Positions 17,802 through 26,222 of a DNA stretch of 64,000 nucleotides are shown here, piece after piece. The stretch is from Burkholderia sp. Bp9142 (lineage in GTDB: Bacteria > Pseudomonadota > Gammaproteobacteria > Burkholderiales > Burkholderiaceae), in contig NZ_QTPP01000011.1 of assembly GCF_003853415.1 (NCBI RefSeq), forward strand, positions 62,001 through 126,000, given 5' to 3'. Numbering within the stretch: the stretch's first letter is position 1; every line of letters begins with the position of its first letter. The notes below the pieces were generated by a model that saw only the letters and a list, made by a program, of their open reading frames with translations, ran no database searches and had not been told where the DNA came from. The translations under genes and the position numbers were made by a program.

Positions 17802-18494
17802 ATGTTCGGAACAACAACGAAGCGGCTCTTCGCGGCCGCCTGCGCCGCACTGCTCGTCGCGTGCGGCTCCGCACCCGTCGGCCCGGGTTACTACCGCGTC
17901 GAGCGCGGCGACACGCTCTACAAGATCGCGCGCGAGAATCGCACGTCGACGGCGAACATCGTGCGCTGGAACCAGATCACGAACCCCGACGCGATCGAGG
18001 TCGGCCAGGTGCTGCGCGTCGCGCCGCCGCCCGGCACGACGACCGCGTCGACCACCGGCACCGGCAGCGCGGGCCGCAGCCGCCCCGCGCCTTCCGCGCC
18101 GGTCGAATCGGCCGTCAAGCCGTCCACCAGCATCGCGCTGATCTGGCCGGCCGCCGGCAACGTGGTGCGCACGTTCGACGGTTCGAAATCCAAGGGCATC
18201 GATATCGCGAACTCCCCGGGCACGCCGGTGCTGGCCGCCGCGCCGGGCACGGTCGTCTATGCGGGTAACGGCTTGCGCGGCTACGGCAACCTGATCATCC
18301 TCAAGCACAACGCCGATTACCTGACGGCCTACGCGCACAACCGTGCGCTGCTCGTGAAGGAAGGCCAGTCGGTCACGCAGGGGCAGACGATCGCGGAGAT
18401 GGGCAACAGCGACAGCGATCGCATCGCGCTGCATTTCGAGCTGCGCTACGGCGGCCGCTCGATCGATCCGGCCCGCTACCTGCCGGCGCGCTGA
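17802..18494 (+). CDS. NlpD-like LysM/M23 lipoprotein (amidase activator type)
   Basis: 230 residues. A lipoprotein signal (MFGTTTKRLFAAACAALLVAC) puts Cys22 after the lipobox LVAC. A LysM domain follows at about 33-78 (YYRVERGDTLYKIAREN), then a Pro/Ala/Thr-rich linker, then an M23 fold at about 125-225. The M23 zinc ligands are degenerate: GIDIANSPG lacks the usual leading His, while YAHN and HFELR remain, the NlpD/EnvC pattern, so it probably activates N-acetylmuramyl amidases rather than cutting peptidoglycan itself. The ATG at 17802 was preferred to the TTG four codons up (GAGG precedes the ATG). It is not in the usual surE-pcm-nlpD-rpoS context, so likely a second NlpD paralogue. Confidence 0.88.
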   Translation: MFGTTTKRLFAAACAALLVACGSAPVGPGYYRVERGDTLYKIARENRTSTANIVRWNQITNPDAIEVGQVLRVAPPPGTTTASTTGTGSAGRSRPAPSAPVESAVKPSTSIALIWPAAGNVVRTFDGSKSKGIDIANSPGTPVLAAAPGTVVYAGNGLRGYGNLIILKHNADYLTAYAHNRALLVKEGQSVTQGQTIAEMGNSDSDRIALHFELRYGGRSIDPARYLPAR

Positions 18495-18575
18495 ACGCGC
18501 CACCGTCGACGAGGGGGCGACACGCGATGCCGGCATGCATCGCATGTCGTCGCGAGGACAATCGGGAAGGTTGTG

Positions 18576-18695
18576 TCAGCGCTTGCGCAGACGGCCGGTG
18601 AAACGGCCGGACAACGGATCGACGCGGCTGGCAAACACCACCAGCGCCCCGATTCCGAACAGGCTGAACCCCGCAGCTATCAGAAGCAGATCCAT
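18576..18695 (-). CDS. 39-residue single-helix membrane protein
   Basis: MDLLLIAAGFSLFGIGALVV is followed by FASRVDPLSG and a basic tail (RFTGRLRKR). One transmembrane helix with positive C-terminal residues suggests an N-out, C-in topology. The ribosome site is weak (GTGA). It is convergent with the NlpD-like gene and divergent from the acyl-CoA synthetase. No family recognised. Confidence 0.5.
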   Translation of the reverse strand: MDLLLIAAGFSLFGIGALVVFASRVDPLSGRFTGRLRKR

Positions 18696-18872
18696 GGTCA
18701 CATCACTGTTTTGTCGTGATCTTATGCGTCATTGTGGAATCGTGCACTGAGCCGTCCCCGTTGCACGAGCCCGAACATTCCCTATCTATCAGACGCCATT
18801 GTGGTTCGGTCGCATGAAATGCAGATGTAAGCCATCGACCGGATCCGTCGATCGACGTCAAGGAGACCCGCG

Positions 18873-20492
18873 ATGCTGCTCGCCGCCGAACGCTACGACG
18901 ACCTGCTCTCCCGCTTCCGGTGGGAGATTCCGGCCCGCTACAACATCGGCGTGGACGTCTGCGACAAGTGGGCCGACGGCAGCGGTCGGCTCGCGCTGAT
19001 CCATGAAACGTCACACGGCGACGTGTCGCGCATCACGTTCGACGACCTGAGGAATGCCTCTAACCGGCTCGCGAACAGCTTTGCGCGTGCGGGCCTGCAA
19101 CGCGGCGACCGCATCGCGATCTTCCTTGCGCAGGGCCCCGAAACGGCGATCGCCCATCTCGCCGCGTACAAGCTCGGCGCGATCGCGGTGCCGCTCTTCA
19201 CGCTGTTCGGCATCGACGCGCTCGAATACCGGCTCGCGAACAGCGAAGCCGCCGCGCTCGTCACCGACGCGGCCGGCTACGCGAAGATCGCGCCGCTGCG
19301 CGTGCAACTGCCGGCGCTGCACACGTGCTACTGCATCGGCGACGACGTGCCCGACGCGCCGGGTGTGCTGCGCTACGACGACGCCCTCGCCGCCGAATCA
19401 CCGGATTTCGTGCCGGCCGACACCGCCGCCGACGATCCGGCGGTGATCATCTATACGTCCGGGACGACCGGCAAGCCAAAAGGCGCGCTGCACGCGCATC
19501 GCGTACTGCTGGGCCACCTGCCGGGCGTCGAGATGTCGCAGCAATGCTTCCCGCGCGACGCGCGCCTGTTCTGGACACCCGCCGACTGGGCATGGATCGG
19601 CGGGCTGCTCGACGTGCTGCTGCCGTCATGGCATCACGGCGTGCCCGTGCTCGCGCGCCGCTTCGAGAAGTTCGACGGCGAGGCCGCGTTCGCACTGATG
19701 GCGCGGCACGGCGTGACCCACGCGTTCCTGCCGCCCACCGCGCTGAAGCTGATGCGCACGGTGCATGCGCCGCGCGAGCGCCACACGCTGGCGCTGAAAT
19801 CGGTCGCGAGCGGTGGAGAATCGCTCGGCACCGAGTTGACGGCCTGGGGGCGCGACGCGCTCGGCGTGACGATCAACGAGTTCTACGGGCAGACCGAATG
19901 CAACATGGTGCTGTCGTCGTGCGCCGCGCTGTTCGACGCGCAGCCCGGTGCGATCGGCAAGGCCGTGCCCGGTCATACGGTCGCGATCGTCGACGAGCGC
20001 GGCACGCCGCTGCCGCCCGGCGTCGAGGGGCGCATCGCGGTGCGCCGCCCCGATCCGGTGATGTTCATCGAATACTGGCGCAATCCCGCCGCGACGCGCG
20101 ACAAGTTCGCGGGTGACTACCTGCTCACCGGCGACACCGGCACGATCGCCGCCGACGGGTTCGTGCGCTTCGTCGGCCGCGACGACGACGTGATCACCAG
20201 CGCCGGCTACCGGATCGGCCCGGGGCCGATCGAGGACTGCCTGCTCACGCATCCGGCGGTGCGGATGGCGGCCGTCGTCGGCGTGCCCGACCCGACGCGC
20301 ACCGAGATCGTCAAGGCGTTCGTCGTGCTGAACCCCGGCCATGTCGGCGACGACGCACTCGTCCAGGCACTGCAGGCGCACGTGCGCACGCGCCTGGCCG
20401 CACATGAGTACCCGCGCGCGATCGCGTTCGTCGACAGCCTGCCGATGACGGCGACCGGCAAGATCGTGCGCCGCGCGCTGCGCGACGCGTGA
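18873..20492 (+). CDS. AMP-dependent acyl-CoA synthetase
   Basis: 539 residues of the adenylate-forming (ANL) superfamily, making an acyl-AMP from a carboxylic acid and ATP and then the CoA thioester. The A3 phosphate-binding motif YTSGTTGKPKG lies at about residue 193-203; NEFYGQTECN (A5) at about 335; GDYLLTGDTG (A7) at about 410; FVGRDDDVITSAGYRIGP (A8) at about 430; and the C-terminal catalytic Lys is in PMTATGKIVRR. The overall pattern resembles medium-chain acyl-CoA synthetases; the actual acid is unknown. AAGGAG lies nine bases before the ATG. Stand-alone gene. Confidence 0.92.
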   Translation: MLLAAERYDDLLSRFRWEIPARYNIGVDVCDKWADGSGRLALIHETSHGDVSRITFDDLRNASNRLANSFARAGLQRGDRIAIFLAQGPETAIAHLAAYKLGAIAVPLFTLFGIDALEYRLANSEAAALVTDAAGYAKIAPLRVQLPALHTCYCIGDDVPDAPGVLRYDDALAAESPDFVPADTAADDPAVIIYTSGTTGKPKGALHAHRVLLGHLPGVEMSQQCFPRDARLFWTPADWAWIGGLLDVLLPSWHHGVPVLARRFEKFDGEAAFALMARHGVTHAFLPPTALKLMRTVHAPRERHTLALKSVASGGESLGTELTAWGRDALGVTINEFYGQTECNMVLSSCAALFDAQPGAIGKAVPGHTVAIVDERGTPLPPGVEGRIAVRRPDPVMFIEYWRNPAATRDKFAGDYLLTGDTGTIAADGFVRFVGRDDDVITSAGYRIGPGPIEDCLLTHPAVRMAAVVGVPDPTRTEIVKAFVVLNPGHVGDDALVQALQAHVRTRLAAHEYPRAIAFVDSLPMTATGKIVRRALRDA

Positions 20493-20583
20493 ACCGGGCG
20501 CGGCCGCGCCGGGCGGCCGCCCGGTCGCCCGGTCGCCCGGATGGTTTATAGTGGCGCCACGCAGTCTTTCCAGCACACGACCG

Positions 20584-20910
20584 ATGTCCTCCCACCAACA
20601 CGAATCCGCCGCGGGCGCGTCGCACAGCCCGCTCTACGCCAAACTCCTCGGCGAAACCGCCAAGATCGACTGGTGCGATCTCGAGCGCTTCTTCGCGCAG
20701 GGCAAGCTGCTGTCGGTCGCGCGCGATCTCGATCTCGTCAGCGTCGCGGAAGCGATTGCCGGCGACGACGCGGAACAGGTCACGCGCTGGCTGTCGTCCG
20801 GCCTCGTCGCGCGCATGCCGGCGGAAACCGCCGCCGACTTCGCGGCGCGTAATCCGGAGCTGTGGGCGGTCGTCGTGTCGCCGTGGGTCTGCGTGCAGGA
20901 ACGCGCCTGA
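20584..20910 (+). CDS. DUF2288 family protein
   Basis: 108 residues. The family signature is clear: LLGETAKIDWCDLERFFAQG, then LDLVSVAEAIAGDD, and the C-terminal NPELWAVVVSPWVCVQER. Small, soluble, of unknown function, widespread in proteobacteria. The ATG at 20584 was chosen because the residues before it are not conserved. The MATE transporter gene begins 10 bases after its stop, so the two are probably co-transcribed. Confidence 0.88.
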   Translation: MSSHQHESAAGASHSPLYAKLLGETAKIDWCDLERFFAQGKLLSVARDLDLVSVAEAIAGDDAEQVTRWLSSGLVARMPAETAADFAARNPELWAVVVSPWVCVQERA

Positions 20911-20920
20911 CGCGTCCGCC

Positions 20921-22291
20921 ATGCCCGAATCCGCATTACCGCACGGGGCCGGCGCCGGGTCGGCCGCCGTCTCGCACCGGCGCGTCCTCGCGCTCGCCTT
21001 CCCGATCGTCCTGGCGAACCTGACCCAGCCGATCCTCGGCGCGGTCGATACGGCCGTCGCCGGCCACCTCGATGGCGCACAGTATCTCGGCGGCGTCGCG
21101 CTCGGCGGGCTGTTCTTCAATTTCGTGTTCTGGGGCTTCGGCTTCCTGCGCATGGGCACGACCGGCCTCGTCGCGCAGGCGCACGGTGCCGGCGACGCCG
21201 CCGGCATCCGCCTGGACGTGCTGCGCGCGCTGATCGTCGCATTCGCGCTCGGCGCCGCGGTGCTCGCGCTGCAGGTGCCGCTGCTGTCGTTCGCGCTGAC
21301 CGCGCTGGGCGGCAGCGAAGCCGTCCACGCAACCGCGCTGGCCTACGGCCACGCGCGGATCTGGAGCGCGCCGTTCGCACTCGCGAACTACGTGGTGCTC
21401 GGCTACCTGCTCGGCGTGCAGCGCGTCCGGCTCGCGCTCGTCGCCCAGGTGTTCATCAACGCAGTGAACATCGGCGCCGTGCTGCTGTACGTGTACGGCT
21501 TCGGCTGGGGCATTGCCGGGATCGGTGCGGCGACCGCGACCGCCGACGCGTGCGGCTTCGCGCTCGGCGCCTGGATGCTGTGGCGGCTGCGGCCGCGCGG
21601 CCTCGCGCCACTTGCCGCGCGTGCGCTGGCCGACCGTGCGGCGCTCAAACGGCTGATCGTGCTCAATCGCGACATCTTCCTGCGCACGCTGTGCCTGCTC
21701 GGCGCGTTCGGCTGGTTCGCGCACCTCGGCGCGAAACAGGGCGACGCGACGCTCGCGGCCAACGCATTGCTGCTGAATTTCCAGACCTTCATGGCGTACG
21801 GGCTCGACGGCTTCGCGCATGCGGCCGAGGCGCTCGTCGGCGCCGCAGCAGGCGCGCGCGACCGCGCCGCATTCCGGCAGGCCGTGCGCGTCACGCTGCT
21901 GTGGTCCGCGCTCGGCGCGCTGCTGTTCGCGCTCGTCTACTGGGCGGCCGGCGGCTGGATCGTCGCGCGGCTGACCGACCAGGCCGAGATCCGCGCGGTC
22001 GCGCTGCAATATCTGCCGTGGGCGGCAATTTCGCCGATCGTATCCGTGTGGGGGTTCCAACTCGATGGCGTGTTCATCGGCGCGACGCAGACGCAATCGC
22101 TGATGCGCGCGATGGTCGCGTCGTTCGCGATCTTCATTGCCGCGACGCTGGCCGTCGTCGGCCCGTTCGGCAATCACGGGCTGTGGTTCGCGCTGCTGCT
22201 GTTCATGGCCGCGCGCGGCGCGACGCTCGCGCGCTACCTGCCGGCGCTGGTGCGCCGGATCGGCGCCGACGCACGCGCGGCCGGCGCCTGA
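20921..22291 (+). CDS. MATE-family efflux transporter
   Basis: 456 residues with about twelve membrane helices. The multidrug and toxic compound extrusion family exports cationic drugs or metabolites in exchange for Na+ or H+. Family features: LALAFPIVLANLTQPILGAVDTAVAGHL at the N-terminus (residues about 22-50, with the conserved P and D-T-A-V-AG), GFLRMGTTGLVAQAHGAGD (about 72-90), and the corresponding second-half NALLLNFQTFMAYGLDGFAHAAEALVG. It resembles the DinF branch. The open frame extends 55 codons upstream into DUF2288, but family homology begins at this ATG. Confidence 0.92.
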   Translation: MPESALPHGAGAGSAAVSHRRVLALAFPIVLANLTQPILGAVDTAVAGHLDGAQYLGGVALGGLFFNFVFWGFGFLRMGTTGLVAQAHGAGDAAGIRLDVLRALIVAFALGAAVLALQVPLLSFALTALGGSEAVHATALAYGHARIWSAPFALANYVVLGYLLGVQRVRLALVAQVFINAVNIGAVLLYVYGFGWGIAGIGAATATADACGFALGAWMLWRLRPRGLAPLAARALADRAALKRLIVLNRDIFLRTLCLLGAFGWFAHLGAKQGDATLAANALLLNFQTFMAYGLDGFAHAAEALVGAAAGARDRAAFRQAVRVTLLWSALGALLFALVYWAAGGWIVARLTDQAEIRAVALQYLPWAAISPIVSVWGFQLDGVFIGATQTQSLMRAMVASFAIFIAATLAVVGPFGNHGLWFALLLFMAARGATLARYLPALVRRIGADARAAGA

Positions 22292-22310
22292 CTGCCGCGC
22301 GGGCCCGAGG

Positions 22311-22502
22311 TTATTGTGCGGGTGTGGACGCGGGCGCTGACGGCGCCGGCTCCCCGAGCATCGACGGCGGCGTCATGTCGGTCGGCACGCCATGGTAATC
22401 GGCCGGATCTTGCGGCGGGTGGCCGCGACGGGCCTGGCGGGGATCGCTGGCACAGCCGGCAAGAATGGACGCGGCCAGCACGGCCAGCATGAAACGGGAC
22501 AT
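22311..22502 (-). CDS. Small lipoprotein
   Basis: 63 residues. MSRFMLAVLAASILAGC is a lipoprotein signal with lipobox LAGC (Cys17), followed by a short Pro-rich, low-complexity mature part (GVPTDMTPPSMLGEPAPSAP). GGAG precedes the ATG by nine bases, which decides this start over one ten codons upstream. Probably anchored to the outer membrane, since residue +2 is Ala rather than Asp. Function unknown; convergent with the MATE gene. Confidence 0.7.
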   Translation of the reverse strand: MSRFMLAVLAASILAGCASDPRQARRGHPPQDPADYHGVPTDMTPPSMLGEPAPSAPASTPAQ

Positions 22503-22637
22503 CGGGAAGGCTCCGGAAAACGGCGCGCCCATCGCGCGCCAGGACCGCGACGAGTCTAGCTGAATTCCCGGTTAGGGGTCGTCCCGCGTATGTTCTAGTA
22601 TGTAGCCATGGCGCTGTGCCGTTGAAAGGAGGCTGCC

Positions 22638-22808
22638 ATGTCGTCTGAAGAAATCGCTGGCCTGATCGGCCTGTTTATCGGCCTGATGGTGCTCGTCGCC
22701 CTGTCCTACTTCGAATCGCGCGAATACAAGCGCAGCCACGGCGGCGAAGGGATGATCCATCACTGGATGGCCGAACACCACCTGCTCGACTGGCGGCGCA
22801 AGCACTAG
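22638..22808 (+). CDS. 56-residue membrane protein
   Basis: MSSEEIAGLIGLFIGLMVLV then ALSYFESREYKR: one N-terminal membrane helix (residues about 6-24) and a basic, His-rich cytoplasmic tail (MIHHWMAEHHLLDWRRKH). GGAGG lies six bases before the ATG. No family recognised, but composition, ribosome site and free-standing position make it a credible small gene. Confidence 0.65.
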   Translation: MSSEEIAGLIGLFIGLMVLVALSYFESREYKRSHGGEGMIHHWMAEHHLLDWRRKH

Positions 22809-22935
22809 GCAACCCGCCGTAGTCGACGGCGCCGCCGCACGCGGCGACCGCCCGCAAACGTGCCGTTGCGGCACGGTGGCAATCCTATATCGTTGAAATT
22901 AACAGGGCCGGATAAATCCGCACGATCCGAATGGT

Positions 22936-22976
22936 CGAACGCCGTCGCGCGACAGACTGTCGCGCGACGGCGTTCG
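22936..22976 (-). terminator. Long perfect hairpin downstream of olsB
   Basis: A 20-base arm (22936-22955) and its exact complement (22957-22976) are separated by a single base, so the terminal loop must open a few pairs. It begins 43 bases past the olsB stop. No T-run follows in either direction, so it may act as an RNA-stabilising or Rho-assisted 3' end rather than a canonical terminator. Confidence 0.5.
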
Positions 22977-23018
22977 CATGCATGCGCGCCGCAACCGGCG
23001 CGCCGCGATTCGGCTTGC

Positions 23019-23825
23019 TCAGCCCAGGAAGTGCCGGGCGTAGCGGGCGTTGATGTCCGACAGCCGGAACAGGGTCAGGAAGTCTGCGCAGTTGAAGTCG
23101 GGATCCCAAGCCGGCGCACCGCAAATCTTCGCGCCGAGTCGCAGATAGCCCTTGATCAGCGGCGGCGGCGCGACGACGGTGCCCGTCTGCAGTTCGTCGA
23201 CCGGCAGCGCCGTATGCGGGAACGCGCGGTATTCCGGTGCCGTCAGCGAGCTGGCAGGCAGCGACTGATACAGGTTCGCCGCATAGTGACCGCCGTCGGC
23301 CATCGACACGCTCGCGCAGCCGAGCATCGTCTCGTAGCCGTTCTGCATCATGTACGCGCCGAGACCGCCCCACAGCGCCATGATCACGGCGCCGCTGCGG
23401 TAGTCGCTGTGCACGCACGAGCGGCCGACCTCGACCATCTTGCCGCGCAGGTGCGTCAGGCGCGACAGGTCGAATTCGCCTTCCGCGTACAGACGGCCGA
23501 CACGCGCGGCCTGGTGCGGCGGCAGCACGCGGTACGTGCCGACCACCTTCAGCGTGTCGAGATCGCGCACCAGCAGGTGGTCGCAATAGGCATCGAACGG
23601 ATCGACGTCGAGGCCTGAGGGGCCGCTGACCTGCGCGCCCATCTCTTCGGCGAACACGGTGTAGCGCAGGCGCTGGGCCTCGCGCAACTCGTCTTCCGTG
23701 CGCGCCCAGGCGGCACGCAGACGGTACTCGGATGTGACGGTTTCAGCAGCGCGCGGCAGGTGACGCCGCGTCGTGTCGAGGGGAAGCGAGGCAAAAGGGA
23801 GCGTAGGCGTCGGCAGTTCTCGCAT
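23019..23825 (-). CDS. olsB: GNAT-family OlsB-like ornithine N-acyltransferase
   Basis: 268 residues. OlsB transfers a 3-hydroxyacyl group from acyl carrier protein to ornithine, the first step of ornithine lipid synthesis at the inner membrane. Features typical of the family are QRLRYTVFAEEMGA (about 50-63), DPFDAYCDHLLVRD, VGTYRVLPP, and VEVGRSCVHSDYRSGAVIMALW with the acyl-donor-binding region; the C-terminus has PPLIKGYLRLGAKICGAPAWDPDFNCADF. AGGAAA precedes the ATG at 23825. No olsA neighbour is seen. Ornithine lipids often replace phospholipids under phosphate limitation, but I found no Pho box here. Confidence 0.88.
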   Translation of the reverse strand: MRELPTPTLPFASLPLDTTRRHLPRAAETVTSEYRLRAAWARTEDELREAQRLRYTVFAEEMGAQVSGPSGLDVDPFDAYCDHLLVRDLDTLKVVGTYRVLPPHQAARVGRLYAEGEFDLSRLTHLRGKMVEVGRSCVHSDYRSGAVIMALWGGLGAYMMQNGYETMLGCASVSMADGGHYAANLYQSLPASSLTAPEYRAFPHTALPVDELQTGTVVAPPPLIKGYLRLGAKICGAPAWDPDFNCADFLTLFRLSDINARYARHFLG

Positions 23826-23984
23826 TAGGCTTTCCTGATCGTAAGGAATAGGACGACATGCCAGCCAATGTAGTAACCGGTCGTTACCGTTCTGTGGCAC
23901 GACCGTGTCCTTTCAATGACGTGTCGCCGAATTGACTTTAGCAGAAAGCTTGCGGAACCGTACGATCAATACCTTCAAACCCCT

Positions 23985-24446
23985 TCACACCAGGTCCGGC
24001 GTCAACAGCGCGCGCAGCACGGCTTGACGGCTGCCGTCGCGCGTGCGGCTCGCGAGCCACACGATTCCGCCCTTCTTGATGCTCCAGCTGTCGTCGTTGC
24101 CGGCGATCAGTTGCGCGGCGACGCTGCCGAGCGTCGGCTGGTGCCCGACGATCACGACCGTCGGCGCGATGCCGTCCGGCCAGCCGGCGGCCGCCAGCAC
24201 GTCGTCGACGCTGCCGCCCGGCGCGAGCGCATCGATGGTCCGGTACTGGTCGGTCAGCGCCTCTACGGTCTGCACGGTGCGTGCCGCCGGGCTCACGAGG
24301 ATCACGCTGCTCGACTCGAGGCGGTTGCGCAGCCATTTGGCCATCGCCTGCGCTTCCTTGCGCCCGCGGGCCGTCAACTGGCGTGCGAGGTCGTTTGCCG
24401 CGTAGTCTTCGGCTTCGGCGTGGCGCCACAGGATCAGGTTCATCAT
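23985..24446 (-). CDS. sixA: Phosphohistidine phosphatase SixA
   Basis: 153 residues of the histidine phosphatase (RHG) superfamily. The catalytic RHA is in LILWRHAEAED (His about residue 9), the conserved Arg in SPAARTVQTVEAL, and the second catalytic His in VVIVGHQPTLG. The length and single-domain plan fit SixA, which dephosphorylates histidine phosphotransfer domains (ArcB, or the nitrogen PTS in enterics). Its target in Burkholderia is not known to me. It starts 160 bases before the tRNA-Pro gene on the other strand. Confidence 0.88.
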   Translation of the reverse strand: MMNLILWRHAEAEDYAANDLARQLTARGRKEAQAMAKWLRNRLESSSVILVSPAARTVQTVEALTDQYRTIDALAPGGSVDDVLAAAGWPDGIAPTVVIVGHQPTLGSVAAQLIAGNDDSWSIKKGGIVWLASRTRDGSRQAVLRALLTPDLV

Positions 24447-24607
24447 GATATCTCTCCATGCGTCGGCGAACGATCCGGTCGCGCACGTGCGTGCCGGACG
24501 ATCATCATCCTCATTGTCGCCAATCGTGAGCGGTTCGTGATGATGTGCGCCGTATGCATATCGTGATTGACCCGGCTACCCATTAGACGATAGAATCTTT
24601 GGCTCGT

Positions 24608-24684
24608 CGGAGCGTAGCGCAGCCTGGTAGCGCATCTGATTTGGGATCAGAGGGTCGTAGGTTCGAATCCTATCGCTCCGACCA
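24608..24684 (+). tRNA. tRNA-Pro (anticodon TGG)
   Basis: 77 bases with an encoded CCA end. Acceptor stem CGGAGCG/CGCTCCG; anticodon stem TCTGA/TCAGA around TTTGGGA, giving TGG (reads CCA); T arm GTTCGAATC. Its 3' end abuts the second T6SS cargo region. Confidence 0.97.
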
Positions 24685-24692
24685 AAGGAATC

Positions 24693-24722
24693 AAGGGGTT
24701 AGCTGATGCTAACCCCTTTTTC
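24693..24722 (+). terminator. Intrinsic terminator of tRNA-Pro
   Basis: AAGGGGTTAGC (24693-24703) pairs with GCTAACCCCTT (24708-24718) across a TGAT loop and is followed by a T-run. The zinc-finger pseudogene on the opposite strand reads into it, so that gene's last codons are terminator sequence. Confidence 0.92.
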
Positions 24723-25729
24723 TTTGGTGTACTGCCGAGTCGTTGCGGTAATCTGCGATAGATACTGACATTCAGCACACCGGTTGCCTCTGACGCAACC
24801 TGCCTGGGGTCTCGCCCACCATCGATGACCGGATGACCGCGCGCGCATTCCCGTTCGAGCTTCCGTGTTGTTGTCGACGTAGTGCTCGGATACGCACAGG
24901 CCACCCCGATCCGCAGCAATCGATCGCATCAATTCGATGCCCTGCCGCTGCCTGTCTTCGGTGCGACACGTCGGACACCCGCGCCCCTTCAAGATTTCCG
25001 TACCCCATGCCATCCACTCGTGCCCCCGGTCGCACTGAAATGGGTAACGAGCCTGAATACGTTGATACAGGGACGCGAGACATCTGCCGCCGTGCTCTGC
25101 CGCCTTCGTTTGTAGCTCACAAGTCCGTCTGGCCTTCTCCGCCCATTGACAAAGCATTCTTGACACCATGCCTTACGCAAGATGTCGTAGCCCGCGGCCT
25201 CCCATTCGTGTACCGAACCGCATCTGAATCGATATTTCGCCATCCGGCCATCGTAGACGGTCGATATGCACTCGCCACCACGCTCTTGCGCACGATCCTG
25301 TATTGGCTTCAGCCCACCTTGATGTCGACGCCGCTCGGATCGTCGTTCGGTTGAGCACTTTGCGCACCAGTGACCATCCAAGACCGAAGCAGCCGTGGCT
25401 TCGAATTTATGACTTGCGGCACAGATAAAGCGGTAACGCGTATTTCTCCCGCGATACCGCTTACTCAGACACTGACCGCCTGCTTGATGGGCGATGTCGC
25501 AATTACGGATCAGGGTTTGCTTAATCCCGCACTGATGACATGTTAATGGCCCGCGGCGTCCGCGTACCCTGAGCATAAAACTCGCTCCGGACATTGAGGA
25601 AACGTGCTTGTCCGCGCACCGGAATCGATACTGATGATGCACGGTATGCCACTTGCGGTCGAGCGCTACAAAACCCGCGTCCGCAAGGTAAGCCCGAAGC
25701 ATTTCGAAACGTTCGTCACGGGTCGTCAC
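24699..25729 (-). pseudogene. Treble-clef zinc-finger repeat protein, frameshifted
   Basis: Starting at GTG 25729, the frame encodes repeats with the pattern GG-x-C-(L/I)-S-x-x-Y, then (R/K)Y-x-F-x-C-x-x-x-H-x-(W/F)-E-A, then W-C-x-x-C (for example GGQCLSKRY ... HWCAKC, and GGECISTVY ... AWCQEC), resembling DUF4379-like treble-clef fingers. At about 25111-25130 the homology jumps to another frame, which continues GGRCLASLY ... GCPTC and GGLCVSEHY. Two more shifts are implied near 24858-24866, where ERECARGH appears in a third frame, and near 24826-24836, where the previous frame resumes. The 3' end runs into the tRNA-Pro terminator. About four to five repeats are recognisable. Intact relatives may bind nucleic acid; this copy should be dead unless the shifts are sequencing errors. 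Confidence 0.72.
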
Positions 25730-25923
25730 GGAAACAAGGTCTCGCTACCAACACACCAAAGAATAGAGGGGCATCTAGCATCAAGGCATCGGCCCCGTAT
25801 AGGGACGGAAAACTACATGTCGCCGTTCAATATTTCGGTCGAAGCGCACTCGGTCGCGCTTACTACCAGCACCAGCAGTACAACTTCATTTGCCATCTTT
25901 CGGAACATGTTGTTCTCTGTCGC

Positions 25924-26211
25924 TTAGACCTCGATATACGATACCGACTGTGACGCCACCAGCTTCGGCGGCGTTGGACATGCGCACCGACAGAGGTCAT
26001 CACTCAGCGCCGATTGTCGGCCATCCGGTCCGGTGCTCGAATGACGTGGTCCGTCGCACTCAATCACGCCGAGTGTCTTGCACACCGGGCACCATACCGG
26101 ATCGTGTTCATACGCTTGTTCGCGACCGTGCAGAATGTCTTGTCCGTCACCACCCTGCACGATGCCTCCGACGGTCGTCGTGTCACCCTTCACGATGTCG
26201 TAGCGTCGCAT
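25924..26211 (-). CDS. PAAR-domain T6SS spike-tip protein
   Basis: 95 residues. MRRYDIVKGDTTTVGGIVQG is a PAAR start, followed by a central CPVC, a second Cys/His-rich half, and a CRCAC cluster before a short C-terminal tail. The ATG at 26211 follows GGGGG by five bases and begins 11 bases after the Tli4 stop, so it is the distal gene of the vgrG-tle4-tli4-PAAR unit. It differs strongly from the PAAR protein at 4321, so the two modules arose separately. No toxin domain fused. Confidence 0.82.
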   Translation of the reverse strand: MRRYDIVKGDTTTVGGIVQGGDGQDILHGREQAYEHDPVWCPVCKTLGVIECDGPRHSSTGPDGRQSALSDDLCRCACPTPPKLVASQSVSYIEV

Positions 26212-26222
26212 GTTGCCCCCGC

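Noticed and set aside
23826-23984. Pho box upstream of olsB
   Set aside because: GTCAT-like words occur but not as two correctly phased repeats.
24699-25169. Reading the downstream zinc-finger frame as its own gene
   Set aside because: Its first residues are out-of-phase sequence of the upstream repeats; the homology is continuous only if a frameshift is assumed.
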